Part shown: positions 52,434 through 61,070 of the stretch, piece after piece | Layout: every line of letters starts with the position of its first letter | Position numbering within the stretch: position 1 is the first letter of the stretch | NCBI RefSeq assembly: GCF_014041935.1 | Contig: NZ_CP059491.1 | Span: 4,340,001 to 4,404,000 of the forward strand | Direction: 5' to 3' | DNA from: Gordonia jinghuaiqii | Lineage (GTDB): Bacteria; Actinomycetota; Actinomycetes; Mycobacteriales; Mycobacteriaceae | DNA: 64,000 nucleotides | The notes under the pieces: model-generated | Told to the model about the DNA's origin: nothing | Seen by the model: only the letters and a program-made list of their open reading frames with translations | Database searches by the model: none | Program-made: the position numbers and the translations under genes

Positions 52434-53681
52434 ATGCCGACCGATCATGCGCCCAGTCGCGAGCTGCCCGCACTGGCCGCTCTGGGCCGGAAAGAACTGG
52501 CCAAGGCGGTCACCGGGCTCGCCGACGTACATGCATCCGTGGCCGACACCGTATTCACCGGACTTCGCTTCGCGTGGGGTCCGAGGGTCCGTCCCGCGCA
52601 GATGATCCACGACGCCATCAGCACGTCCACGTACTCGGCGATCGTGTCGTCCGTCGACGTGGTCGGCGACCTGGCCGAGTCGATGGCGTTCCTCCACGGT
52701 GGCGTGCCGTCGGAGACCAAGCGTGGCGCCGTGGCGATCGGAATCCTCGACGGATTGATCGGTGATCAACTGACCGCCGAGAATTCCCCGCTGGCCCCGG
52801 AGACCGCCGTCCGGGTCGACGGCGCCATCGTTCCGATCACCCCGGGCGACCTGGCCACGGCCTTCCCCCGGGCCACCGGACACCTGACGGTGTTCCTGCA
52901 CGGTCTGATGGAGACCGAGTTCGCCTGGGAGCGCGGAGGCCGGCCCACATATGGCGCGCGCCTCGCCGATGACCTCGGCAGCACCGAGGTCATGATCCGG
53001 TACAACTCGGGACGGCACATCAGTGACAACGGCCGCGATCTCGCCCAACTGCTCACCGACCTGGTGTCGTGGTGGCCGGTGCCGGTCACCGACCTGACCC
53101 TCATCGGCCACTCGATGGGCGGCCTGGTGATCCGCAGCGCTTGCCATAGCGCCGTGGCCGACGATGCGCACTGGCCCAAGCTGGTTCGCCAGACGGTGTG
53201 CCTCGGGACCCCTCACCTCGGCGCACCGCTGGCACGGGGCGTCCACCGCGCGACATCGGCTCTGCGCTTGTGGAAGACAAGCCGCCCGTTCGGAACTCTC
53301 CTCGGTCGTCGCAGCGCCGGAGTTCGCGATCTCTTCCACGGGGCGGTCGCCGAAGATCATTGGCGCGACACCGATCCCGACGCCTTTCGGCAGCCCGCCG
53401 TCGATTACCCGCCGCTGATGGAGGGCGCACGACACCTCTACGTGACAGCGACAGTGACCCGACGACCCGACCACCCGTTCGGCCGTATCGTCGGCGACGG
53501 ACTGGTGCTGACCAACAGCGGCGGTGGACGAGACCGGAAGCGCCACCTCGGATTCGAGGTCGACGACGGATTGCACATCGGCGGCGCCCACCACTTCACC
53601 TTGCTCAACGACGACGCTGTCTACGAGTGGATGCTCCCCCTGCTGGGACCTCGGCGCGCGCTACCGCGTGGCACGGTCTGA
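52434..53681 (+). CDS. PGAP1-like alpha/beta hydrolase (putative lipase)
   Basis: About 415 aa. The alpha/beta-hydrolase core starts with FLHGLMETEFAW (oxyanion region) and has the nucleophile elbow LIGHSMGGLVIRSACH, then VCLGTPHLGAPLARG as in PGAP1/lipase-like proteins; a catalytic His candidate is in DGLHIGGAHHFTLL. The N-terminal ~130 residues are helical and specific to this actinobacterial type. No signal peptide is seen, so it is cytoplasmic or peripherally bound. The ATG at 52434 is close behind the palindrome; an upstream ATG at 52419 lies inside it. Its last 21 bp overlap the convergent SDR gene. Confidence 0.8.
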   Translation: MPTDHAPSRELPALAALGRKELAKAVTGLADVHASVADTVFTGLRFAWGPRVRPAQMIHDAISTSTYSAIVSSVDVVGDLAESMAFLHGGVPSETKRGAVAIGILDGLIGDQLTAENSPLAPETAVRVDGAIVPITPGDLATAFPRATGHLTVFLHGLMETEFAWERGGRPTYGARLADDLGSTEVMIRYNSGRHISDNGRDLAQLLTDLVSWWPVPVTDLTLIGHSMGGLVIRSACHSAVADDAHWPKLVRQTVCLGTPHLGAPLARGVHRATSALRLWKTSRPFGTLLGRRSAGVRDLFHGAVAEDHWRDTDPDAFRQPAVDYPPLMEGARHLYVTATVTRRPDHPFGRIVGDGLVLTNSGGGRDRKRHLGFEVDDGLHIGGAHHFTLLNDDAVYEWMLPLLGPRRALPRGTV

Positions 53682-54587
53682 TCTGCGGTCGAGGGCGAAC
53701 GTCACCCCGGTCAGCTCCTCGCTGACTGCCCACAGCCGCCGCTGAGCCGCCTCGTCGTGGGAGTCCGCACTGGATTCGACCAGTTTGGGGTACCCGCGGA
53801 TCTCACCGCGGCCACCGGGTCCGTAGTACTGCCCGCCGACGACATCCGGGTCGGTGGCGGCGCGCAGCGTGGGCAGGGCACCCATCTCGGGCTGCTGGGT
53901 GAGCAGTGGCGCCACCCAGGACACCGGAAGGCGTAGCCCGGCAGGCACATTGCGCATCAGCTCGGTGTTGGACACACCCGGGTGGGCCGCAACGGCGATG
54001 GTGGAACCATGTGATGCGAGCCGGCGCTGCAGTTCGTAGGTGAACATCAGGTTCGCGAGTTTGGCCTGTCCGTACGCGCCGATGCGACTGTACGAGCGCT
54101 CCCACTGCAGGTCGTCGAAGTGAATGGCGGCGCGGATTCGGTGACCGGCGCTGCTGACCGTCACGACTCGGGAGCCGGGCACCGGCAGCAGCCGGTCCAG
54201 CAGCAGCCCGGTCAGCGCGAAGTGACCGAGGTGATTGGTGCCGAACTGGAGCTCGAAACCGTCGGCGGTGGTCTGACGGGGCGTGTACATGACGCCCGCG
54301 TTGTTGATGAGGAGATCGATGCGCGAGTGGGCGTCGCGCAGGTCGGCCGCCGCGGATCGGATCGAGTCCAGTGACGTCAGGTCGAGGGCCTGGACGCTGA
54401 CATCGCCGGCCATCTGCGCGGCCGCCTTCCTGCCCTTCTCGACATTCCGGACGGCGAGAACCACCGTCGCCCCGTGTTCGGCGAGCATCCGAGCGGTCTC
54501 GAAACCGAGCCCGGTATTGGCGCCGGTGACCACGGCCACCCGGCCGCTCTGATCAGGGATGTCCGTTTCGGTCCAGTTGTCGGTCAT
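53661..54587 (-). CDS. Short-chain dehydrogenase/reductase (protochlorophyllide/retinol dehydrogenase-like)
   Basis: About 308 aa from the ATG at 54587, with AAAGGAG seven bases upstream. Classical SDR motifs: VVTGANTGLGFETARMLAEHGA (cofactor), LLINNAGVMYTP, and catalytic Ser in VVTVSSAGHRI with Tyr-x3-Lys in GAYGQAKLANLMF. The substrate is unknown; this branch acts on lipids, retinoids or steroids in annotated genomes. It is divergent from a TetR gene, with three operator-like repeats between. Confidence 0.88.
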   Translation of the reverse strand: MTDNWTETDIPDQSGRVAVVTGANTGLGFETARMLAEHGATVVLAVRNVEKGRKAAAQMAGDVSVQALDLTSLDSIRSAAADLRDAHSRIDLLINNAGVMYTPRQTTADGFELQFGTNHLGHFALTGLLLDRLLPVPGSRVVTVSSAGHRIRAAIHFDDLQWERSYSRIGAYGQAKLANLMFTYELQRRLASHGSTIAVAAHPGVSNTELMRNVPAGLRLPVSWVAPLLTQQPEMGALPTLRAATDPDVVGGQYYGPGGRGEIRGYPKLVESSADSHDEAAQRRLWAVSEELTGVTFALDRRSDRATR

Positions 54588-54603
54588 GATGTCTCCTTTT
54601 AAG

Positions 54604-54672
54604 TACCGCCGGTCTATTACGTGTCCGACACTAAGAGACCGCCGGTCTACTGTCAAGGGATCGGCGGTCTGC
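54604..54672. promoter_or_regulatory. Three CCGCCGGTCT-type sites between the SDR and TetR genes
   Basis: AGACCGCCGGTCT (54636-54648) is a perfect odd palindrome centred on C. A related TACCGCCGGTCTA lies at 54604-54616 and a half-site CGGCGGTCT at about 54663-54671. All fall in the 101-bp divergent gap, so the TetR protein probably represses both itself and the SDR gene. Confidence 0.72.
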
Positions 54673-54688
54673 AAGTTAGAGTGGGAGC

Positions 54689-55366
54689 GTGACTTTCCAG
54701 CGTGCGCGTAGTGAAGAGCAGCGGGAGATTCGTCGCCGGGCCATCCTGGACACCACGGCCTCGATGCTCGACGAGATGCCCGTCGCTGATGTGACCCTCA
54801 ATGAGCTCAGTCGCCGGGTCGGCCTGGCCAAGTCGAACGTCCTGCGCTATTTCGAGTCGCGCGAAGCGGTACTGCTCGAGCTGCTGGACGCCTCGATGGG
54901 GAGCTGGCTCGATGAACTGACGGACGAGCTGGCCACAGGTGTCGACGCTGAGTCGCCGCTGGAAGCTCGCGCACACCAGGTCGCCGAGACGCTCAGCCGG
55001 ACGCTCGCGAAGCGGACGGTGCTGTGCGACCTGTTCGGTGCGCAAGGTGGCGTCCTGGAGCGCAACGTCTCGATCGATGTGGTCAAGCGGCACAAGCGTT
55101 CCTCGCTGGCGAAGCTCACGGCCATGGCCGATCTGTTGCGACACCATCTGCCCGAACTCGGCGCCGAGGCCGAGCAACTGTGCCTGATGATCCTGGTATC
55201 GGCAGGGGCACTGTCGACCTACGTACCGCCACCCCCGAGCGTTCTTGCCGCCTACGCGGACGAACCCGCCCTCGGCATCCTCAACATGGAACTGGACGAA
55301 GCCCTCCGAACCTCCGTCACCGCATCGCTATTGGGCGTGCTGCCGCGGAACTCCGAGAGCGACTAG
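54689..55366 (+). CDS. TetR-family transcriptional regulator
   Basis: About 225 aa from the GTG at 54689. The HTH lies at residues ~15-60 (RRAILDTTASMLDEMPVADVTLNELSRRVGLAKSNVLRYFESREAVLLELLD), followed by a mostly helical ligand domain. It is divergent from the SDR gene and behind repeated palindromic sites; autoregulation and control of the SDR are the straightforward reading. The ligand is unknown. Confidence 0.88.
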   Translation: MTFQRARSEEQREIRRRAILDTTASMLDEMPVADVTLNELSRRVGLAKSNVLRYFESREAVLLELLDASMGSWLDELTDELATGVDAESPLEARAHQVAETLSRTLAKRTVLCDLFGAQGGVLERNVSIDVVKRHKRSSLAKLTAMADLLRHHLPELGAEAEQLCLMILVSAGALSTYVPPPPSVLAAYADEPALGILNMELDEALRTSVTASLLGVLPRNSESD

Positions 55367-55398
55367 AACCCGACCACAACACTGCGCTGCCGGAGAAG

Positions 55399-57120
55399 TC
55401 ACTGCGCAGCCGCGTAATACACCTTGGTGGCCGCCACGGGTACGGGCGTGGACTCACCGTCACCGAAGTAGACCGTCCACTCGGCGCCGGACTTGTCGAA
55501 GAGTTCGGACCCGCTGGAGGGGTAGAGCACGAAGGAGTAGTCCGAACCCTTCCGGCAGCTGTAGCCGAACTCGAAGCCCTGCGGGGGCATGGGCCACGCA
55601 CCACCGGAGCGGGCCGTACATTGCTGGCCGTTGGCGAGTTCCAGAGCCCACGGGAAAACGTCCGGGCTCGGCTCCTCGAGCGTCGGCAAGGACCCCGAAT
55701 AGCTGTATGAGGTCAGGGCCTTGGCCCACGGGTCGTAGGTGCACAACAGCCGGCCGTTACTGGGCCAGCAGGCGTTCGCAGAATCCGCAGTGCTTCCACA
55801 TCGGTACACACCGGTGGTCGCGGCGCCCAGCGCGTTGGTGCAGTACTGCGTCGTCGAAGACGTCCACGGCCCGCCGGTATTCCCGACCGTGAAACCGTTG
55901 ACAGGTTTCCCGGCCGGGTCCACGGCGACCACTTTGACCACCTCGGGTCCACCGTCGTCCGAGCCGCCCGTCGATGGCAGGCATCGACACAAGACCACCC
56001 AGGTGACGGTCCCCTCCGAGATGGTGGAGCCACCCTCGTAGCCGATCCGATAGGCGGTTCCGGCGGCGGTGTCGCCGGTGAACACTGCCACCCCGTCGGA
56101 GTCCGTGAGTGGTTGTCCGTACAGCTCGATCGCTCGTGCCCCCGGGGTGCCTCGGGAGACACCGTCGATGGTCGCGCCCGCGCTGCCCGGGGGGTCGCCG
56201 GGTGCGATCTCGACGAGCACGTCGTCGACGAATGCGTAGTCGCAATCGATCCAGACGTAGACGGTGCGATCACCGTCGTTCCGCCCGGCGGACGGGAAGG
56301 TCGGATTCGCCTGTCGGATGTCGGAAAGACTCTGACCGATCGAGATCCCGGCCCGCGAGGTCGGCGACAGCCGCGTCGCCGCCGCCTCCGCGTTCTGCGC
56401 GGCAGCGAGTCGGGCGCTCAGCTGTGCCGCGTTGTCAGCCGTGACGAACAAGCCGCCACCGCTCTCGGCCACGCACGCCAGTGACGGGTCGTCGGTCCGG
56501 AAGCCGACTGCGCTGATGGTGACCTCTGGGCGTGCTCGATGAAGGGCGGCGGCGGTCTCGCAGGGCGGCGGCGCGCACGTCGACTCACCGTCGGACACGA
56601 GCACCACCGACGCCCGGCCGCTGCCGGGAAGGAGCGCGAATGCCGCCTCGAGCGCTCCGGCGATGGGCGTGAAGCCCTGCGCCTGGAGCTCACCGAGGTC
56701 GCCCTTCAGGTCCTTCGTGTTCAACGGCCCCATCGCAACCGCCGTCGTCACGTCCCTGCACCCTTGTGCGGCCGGCGTACTGCGAGCCGGCAGTTGCGAC
56801 CCGAACGCCACCACCCCGAACAGCGTCTCGTCGGGCAGGCCGTCGGCAAGAGCGATCACGGACTCACGCGCTGCGTCGAGCCGACGCCCCGGCGCATCCT
56901 CGGTGTTCATCGAGTCGGACGCATCCAGCACGACGACGGTCGGTACCGGCTCCGGAGCGACCGGTTGCTGGTCGGCCGGTGCCGCCGTGGGTGTGCCGTC
57001 CACTCCGACGGCACACCCGGTGAACAACAGCACTGCGGCGGCGATCACCGCACCGATCGACGACATCGCGTGCGTGGAAGTGGTTCGGCCGCATCGGGAT
57101 CGAGAGCCTGCGTGCAACAT
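55399..57120 (-). CDS. Lipoprotein with a von Willebrand factor A domain
   Basis: The product is 573 aa. The signal peptide ends at the lipobox LLFTGC (Cys36), followed by a Thr/Pro/Ala linker. A VWA domain (residues ~60-235) carries the MIDAS motif DASDSMN and the later FTPIAGALEAAF and VVLVSDGEST segments. The remaining ~300 residues form a Cys-rich extracellular region (about ten Cys: CDYAF, LCRCLP, YCTNAL, YRCGST) of unknown fold. It should be tethered to the outer face of the membrane; ligand unknown. An in-frame ATG at 57066 would give a shorter signal peptide. Confidence 0.78.
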   Translation of the reverse strand: MLHAGSRSRCGRTTSTHAMSSIGAVIAAAVLLFTGCAVGVDGTPTAAPADQQPVAPEPVPTVVVLDASDSMNTEDAPGRRLDAARESVIALADGLPDETLFGVVAFGSQLPARSTPAAQGCRDVTTAVAMGPLNTKDLKGDLGELQAQGFTPIAGALEAAFALLPGSGRASVVLVSDGESTCAPPPCETAAALHRARPEVTISAVGFRTDDPSLACVAESGGGLFVTADNAAQLSARLAAAQNAEAAATRLSPTSRAGISIGQSLSDIRQANPTFPSAGRNDGDRTVYVWIDCDYAFVDDVLVEIAPGDPPGSAGATIDGVSRGTPGARAIELYGQPLTDSDGVAVFTGDTAAGTAYRIGYEGGSTISEGTVTWVVLCRCLPSTGGSDDGGPEVVKVVAVDPAGKPVNGFTVGNTGGPWTSSTTQYCTNALGAATTGVYRCGSTADSANACWPSNGRLLCTYDPWAKALTSYSYSGSLPTLEEPSPDVFPWALELANGQQCTARSGGAWPMPPQGFEFGYSCRKGSDYSFVLYPSSGSELFDKSGAEWTVYFGDGESTPVPVAATKVYYAAAQ

Positions 57121-57128
57121 GAGGCCGA

Positions 57129-57134
57129 ATCATA
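57129..57134 (-). promoter_or_regulatory. -10 element TATGAT of the VWA lipoprotein gene
   Basis: On the minus strand TATGAT lies eight bases before the ATG at 57120, and no Shine-Dalgarno sequence is present. The spacing places transcription start at or next to the start codon, suggesting a leaderless message. Confidence 0.55.
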
Positions 57135-57245
57135 CGGTGCCTCTTGCCACGTGGCGCGCGAAACGCGATTACCCGGTCAGCCGCTGATCAGCAGTTCAGA
57201 ATGTGCGACTTTTCCAGAATCGCCACACCGGCACGAAAGCTCCAT

Positions 57246-57650
57246 TTACAGATAGCGCTGCTGACCCGAGTCGGCGATCCTGTGACGGGCGCCTGTCCGT
57301 CTACGTGGCAACCGCCACCACAGCCCCACCCACGCGACGACGCACGCCGCGACGAGCATGCGGACCACGCCGAGCGCGGAGTCCGGATAGATCACCCCGG
57401 TGAGGTAATGGTCGATGAAACCTGCTGGCGGCAACCCTTTTTCACCCGGCGCGACGGCGGGCCCGGTTCTCGGCGTCGGCGAGTGGACATTCCACTCCCA
57501 CCAACACCGAGGCGACCCCCACGCGACGGTCGCCAGATGCAGCACCATCGTCCACGGCCATCGCCAGGCCACGAACCCGCCGACGGTCACGTACAGCAGA
57601 AACAGCAGGTGCGAGACCGCGATGCCGTCGGCGAGTACCCGATACGGCAT
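57246..57650 (-). CDS. DUF2784 family membrane protein
   Basis: About 134 aa from the ATG at 57650 (MPYRVLADGIAVSHLLFLLYVTVGG). Two or three hydrophobic segments and the family landmarks are present: RWPWTMVLHLATVAWG, a degenerate W-E region, PPAGFIDHYLTGVIYP, and a C-terminal helix VVRMLVAACVVAWVGLWW. DUF2784 proteins are small inner-membrane proteins of unknown function. The segment that normally contains a conserved Cys-Pro (CPLT-like) reads WWEWNVHSPTPRTGP here. The frame is open to 57728, but family similarity begins at 57650. Confidence 0.72.
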   Translation of the reverse strand: MPYRVLADGIAVSHLLFLLYVTVGGFVAWRWPWTMVLHLATVAWGSPRCWWEWNVHSPTPRTGPAVAPGEKGLPPAGFIDHYLTGVIYPDSALGVVRMLVAACVVAWVGLWWRLPRRRTGARHRIADSGQQRYL

Positions 57651-57749
57651 GTTCTCAGCGTAGATCGACTCGAGTTCACCGATATACCGATCTGCGCCGC
57701 GTCGATCCCCGACACTCGAAAGCGACACACCCCGAGGAAGGACGGTCCG

Positions 57750-59000
57750 GTGAACACGAGCACCACCGACGAGGCAGCCAACATCTTCGCCGATCCGACG
57801 GCCTACGCCGACGAGCCACGGTTACACGCGGCGATGGCGCATCTACGAGCCCACAATCCGGTGGCACGGGTCGAGCGGGCGCCGTACCGGCCGTTCTACG
57901 CGGTCACCAAACATGCCGACATCATGGACATCGAGCGGGACAACAACCTGTGGCTGAGCGCTCCGAGACCTGTGCTGACCACCGCCGCGGCCGACGATCT
58001 GGCCAAGGCGCAGCTGGACTCCGGGGCCGGATTGCAGACCTTGATCCACATGGACGACCCGCACCACCGGAAGGTCCGCGCCATCGGCACCGACTGGTTC
58101 CGTCCCAAGGCGATGCGCGACCTGCAGGCACGTGTCGACGAGCTGGCCAAGCGCTACGTCAACAAGATGCGCGACATCGGCCCCGAGTGCGACTTCGTCG
58201 AAGACGTCGCGGTCCACTTCCCGCTGTACGTCATCCTGTCGCTGCTCGGTCTGCCCGAAGAGGATTTTCCCCGGATGCACCAGCTCACCCAGGAGCTGTT
58301 CGGCGCCGACGACGCCGAATACCAGCGAGGCACCACGCTCGAGGAGCGGATGGCGACTCTCATCGACTTCTTCGACTACTTCAGCAAGCTGACCGCATCG
58401 CGACGGGCGGAGCCCACCGCCGATCTGGCGTCGGCGATCGCCAACGGACTCATCGATGGTGAACCCATGTCGGATGTCGACACCGCCAGCTACTACGTGA
58501 TCGTGGCCAGCGCCGGTCACGACACCACCAAGGACGCGATCTCGGGGGGCCTGCGCGCGCTCATCGAGAACCCCGGTGAGCTCGACCGGCTGCGCCGCGA
58601 CCCGGACCTCATGGGCATCGCGGTGGAGGAGATGATCCGCTGGACCACCCCGGTCAAAGAGTTCATGCGCACCGCCGCCGAGGACACCGAAGTCCGCGGG
58701 GTACCCATCGCCGAGGGCGAATCTGTCTATCTCGCTTACACTTCGGGGAACCGCGACGAAGAGGTCTTCGATGATCCGGCCGTGTTCGACGTCGGTCGAT
58801 TCCCGAACAAGCACCTGTCGTTCGGCTACGGCGTGCACTTCTGCCTGGGCGCCGCACTGGCCCGAATGGAGATGAAAAGCCTTTTCAGCGAATTGGTTCC
58901 GAGGCTGGACTCGATCGAGTTGGCCGGTGAACCCGAACTGGCCGCGACAGTGTTCGTGGGTGGACTCAAGCACCTCCCGATCAGGTATTCACTGCGCTAA
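57750..59000 (+). CDS. Cytochrome P450
   Basis: About 416 aa from the GTG at 57750, with GAGGAAGG eight bases upstream. Class I soluble P450: I-helix oxygen-binding VIVASAGHDTTKDA, ExxR in EEMIRWTTP-region, and the haem-ligand loop LSFGYGVHFCLGAALARMEM with the axial Cys. It takes electrons from ferredoxin; no ferredoxin or reductase gene is adjacent. Similar actinobacterial P450s hydroxylate sterols, fatty acids or terpenoids; the substrate cannot be assigned. The mce lipid-import operon close by makes a lipid substrate attractive but unproven. Confidence 0.92.
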   Translation: MNTSTTDEAANIFADPTAYADEPRLHAAMAHLRAHNPVARVERAPYRPFYAVTKHADIMDIERDNNLWLSAPRPVLTTAAADDLAKAQLDSGAGLQTLIHMDDPHHRKVRAIGTDWFRPKAMRDLQARVDELAKRYVNKMRDIGPECDFVEDVAVHFPLYVILSLLGLPEEDFPRMHQLTQELFGADDAEYQRGTTLEERMATLIDFFDYFSKLTASRRAEPTADLASAIANGLIDGEPMSDVDTASYYVIVASAGHDTTKDAISGGLRALIENPGELDRLRRDPDLMGIAVEEMIRWTTPVKEFMRTAAEDTEVRGVPIAEGESVYLAYTSGNRDEEVFDDPAVFDVGRFPNKHLSFGYGVHFCLGAALARMEMKSLFSELVPRLDSIELAGEPELAATVFVGGLKHLPIRYSLR

Positions 59001-59063
59001 CGACCGCTCGCCGCTCCCAGGATGGAACACATCGCGTTCAAGCCTGATCGAGGTCAGAGACGT

Positions 59064-59290
59064 TCACGGTTCCACACTGAGCTCGGCCCGCTCGTCGTAG
59101 AAACAGAGCAGGTCTCGCACCGGTACGGCGTCGTTCAGCGGCCGGTGTAGGTCCACGCGACATCGGGATCACCTCGTCTCCCACCACCGCCGACCAGTAC
59201 GTCGCCTGACCGGCGTCCATCGATGTGGCCATGGGTCGATGGTCGTCCGGGGCGTCGGCTCGCGCCAGGGGTTCGGGAACTCGTGCCACG
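59064..59290 (-). pseudogene. Decayed DUF427-domain gene (two frameshifts)
   Basis: On the minus strand one frame reads QATYWSAVVGDEVIP, a second reads DVAWTYTG, and a third reads PLNDAVPVRDLLCFYDERAE followed shortly by a stop. Joined in that order they match the C-terminal half of DUF427 proteins (YWS-V-G, DVAW-Y-PL, V-D-L-FYDERV). The breaks fall at short C-runs (near 59165 and 59140), consistent with single-base losses. Upstream sequence (VPEPLARADAPDDHR) is only faintly family-like. It is either a pseudogene or contains sequencing errors. Confidence 0.6.
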
Positions 59291-59313
59291 TCCCTGAGGG
59301 CTGTGGGGAGGAC

Positions 59314-60030
59314 TCATCCGCCGACGGCGGTCTCCACCCCTCCGACGTCGGTGATCACCCAATCGGAGTCACGGTCCAGTGTCACCGTGTACGTCGCTGT
59401 CGATTTCACACCGTCGGGTGCCTGGGCGTTCTTGGTGTCGACGCTGACGAACGCGACGACCACATACTGGCCGTCCTTCGCCGACTTCACCACGGCTCCC
59501 AGGCCTTCTGCCTCGGAGGACCACTGCAGCGGCACAATGATCTGCTCCATGGATGTCGAGGCATCGCTGAGCTTCTTGGTGAGTTCCGGCGTCGTTCCCT
59601 TGGTCAGGTTCTTCTTCCAGGCGTCGATGTCGGAGTAATTCATGGTCGCCGCCTCAGTGGCGTACGAGAGGGCTACCTCTTGCGCCCGGTTCTTCTCGGA
59701 AGACTCTGAATTCATCTGCGCAACTTGCGAGGACTCCTGCCGGAGAAGGACCGCCAAGACGACGACGGCGGCGATCAGCAACACCACCAGAAGGCCCACC
59801 GACCGCCGCGGCCAGGTGCCCGTTGCCCCGCGCATCCATGTCACCGCCCGGGGGGAACCGGTCGCGGCGGCTTTACTCTCGGTCTCGTCACCGTGTGCCG
59901 CGGGTTCCGTCGACGCGTCGACCCCGGTGTCCTCGACCGGTGCCGACCCGGCATCCTTCGACTCCTCGCTCGGAGCCACAACCTCCTCGTCCCCGGTCGC
60001 CGCAGTGTCTTCTGTCTCTGGCCGCTCCAT
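59314..60030 (-). CDS. Mce-associated membrane protein
   Basis: About 238 aa. A ~65-residue acidic disordered N-terminus precedes one membrane helix (SVGLLVVLLIAAVVVLAVLL, ~82-101). A ~130-residue extracytoplasmic domain (ALSYATEAATMNYSDIDAWKKNLTKGTTPELTKKL) follows, typical of the Mas proteins at the end of mce operons. They support the lipid-importing Mce complex. The ATG at 60030 has a strong AGGAGG eight bases upstream; a GTG at 60102 overlapping the mceF stop is also possible. Confidence 0.82.
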   Translation of the reverse strand: MERPETEDTAATGDEEVVAPSEESKDAGSAPVEDTGVDASTEPAAHGDETESKAAATGSPRAVTWMRGATGTWPRRSVGLLVVLLIAAVVVLAVLLRQESSQVAQMNSESSEKNRAQEVALSYATEAATMNYSDIDAWKKNLTKGTTPELTKKLSDASTSMEQIIVPLQWSSEAEGLGAVVKSAKDGQYVVVAFVSVDTKNAQAPDGVKSTATYTVTLDRDSDWVITDVGGVETAVGG

Positions 60031-60098
60031 CACGCCCACCTCCTGGTCAGCATTTGTCCGATTCGTGGTGCCCGGCACTGTCATCGCCCGCGTGGGGG

Positions 60099-61070
60099 TC
60101 ACTTCTCCCCGATCCGCACTACGATTCCGTCTCCGTCTCCGGATGCGCTCATCGCCGCCTTCATCAGCTGACTCAGATCAACAGAGCCGAGTTGCCGTGC
60201 TGCCGAGGACACCGACGGTTGGACTGCGTCGGCCAGGATCTTGATGTCCGGAGACGCCTTGGTCAGGAAGGCCAGCACGTCTTCGAGGAACGGTCCGACG
60301 CCGATGTCGAGGCCGTAGGGCAACAGGTCATTTCCCGACGGAAGATTGACCGCCTGGGTGACCCAGGGTCCGGTGTTGACGAAGCCGCCCATCGCCTTTC
60401 CGAAATCTGCCAGCGGACCTCCCGACGCCCCGATGTCGGGTGCGGACTGCTCGGCCTGCGCCAACAGAGGTTGCATATTTGTCAGGAGTCGCTCAAAGGA
60501 TGACCGGGTGGTGAGCACGGTCGACTGCAGCAGCGAACCCGCCCGGACGAAGTTGTCGAGGATCTTCTGATTCGCCGGAAGGCCCTGGTTGGTCGCCTCG
60601 ATGATCGTGTTGACGCGGTCGGCGTTGACCTGTTCGAGCAACCGCGTGAACCTCGCAGAGAATTCATCGATCGTGGTGGGTACCACCACACTTCGGCCGC
60701 TCAGCACCTGACCTTCGGGAAGCCGTCCGCCCCCCGGCCGCGGTGTCACGGCGATATACGATTCACCCAGCGCCGACAGATTGTCGATCCGCAGGTCGAC
60801 GGCCGCGGGCAGCTCGTAGCTGTCCTTGTAATTCCACTCGACGGTGACGCCGTCGACGCCGGCCGTCACCTCGGTGACCTTGCCGATCGGCTCGCCCCGC
60901 AGCAGCACCCGGCTCCCCACCACCAGATTGTTGCTGTGCGGCAACTGAACCGACGCCGTGCGCACTCCGACATTGTCGGTGACCGACAGGCCCATCGAAC
61001 CCATGTAAACGAGCGCGAGGGCCGCGATCGTCAGCATCCCCAGCACGGAGACCAGATTCCGGATGTTCAT
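60099..61070 (-). CDS. mceF: MCE family protein, MceF position
   Basis: About 323 aa. N-terminal membrane helix (LVSVLGMLTIAALALVYMGSMGL), then the MCE/MlaD domain (VQLPHSNNLVVGSRVLLRGEPIGKVTEVTAGVDGVTVEWNY, ESYIAVTPR) and a long helical region. It has no lipobox, as expected of an F subunit. It is part of the hetero-hexameric tunnel importing lipids or sterols through the envelope. The start ATG overlaps the preceding stop (ATGA). The subunit letter comes from gene order. Confidence 0.87.
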   Translation of the reverse strand: MNIRNLVSVLGMLTIAALALVYMGSMGLSVTDNVGVRTASVQLPHSNNLVVGSRVLLRGEPIGKVTEVTAGVDGVTVEWNYKDSYELPAAVDLRIDNLSALGESYIAVTPRPGGGRLPEGQVLSGRSVVVPTTIDEFSARFTRLLEQVNADRVNTIIEATNQGLPANQKILDNFVRAGSLLQSTVLTTRSSFERLLTNMQPLLAQAEQSAPDIGASGGPLADFGKAMGGFVNTGPWVTQAVNLPSGNDLLPYGLDIGVGPFLEDVLAFLTKASPDIKILADAVQPSVSSAARQLGSVDLSQLMKAAMSASGDGDGIVVRIGEK

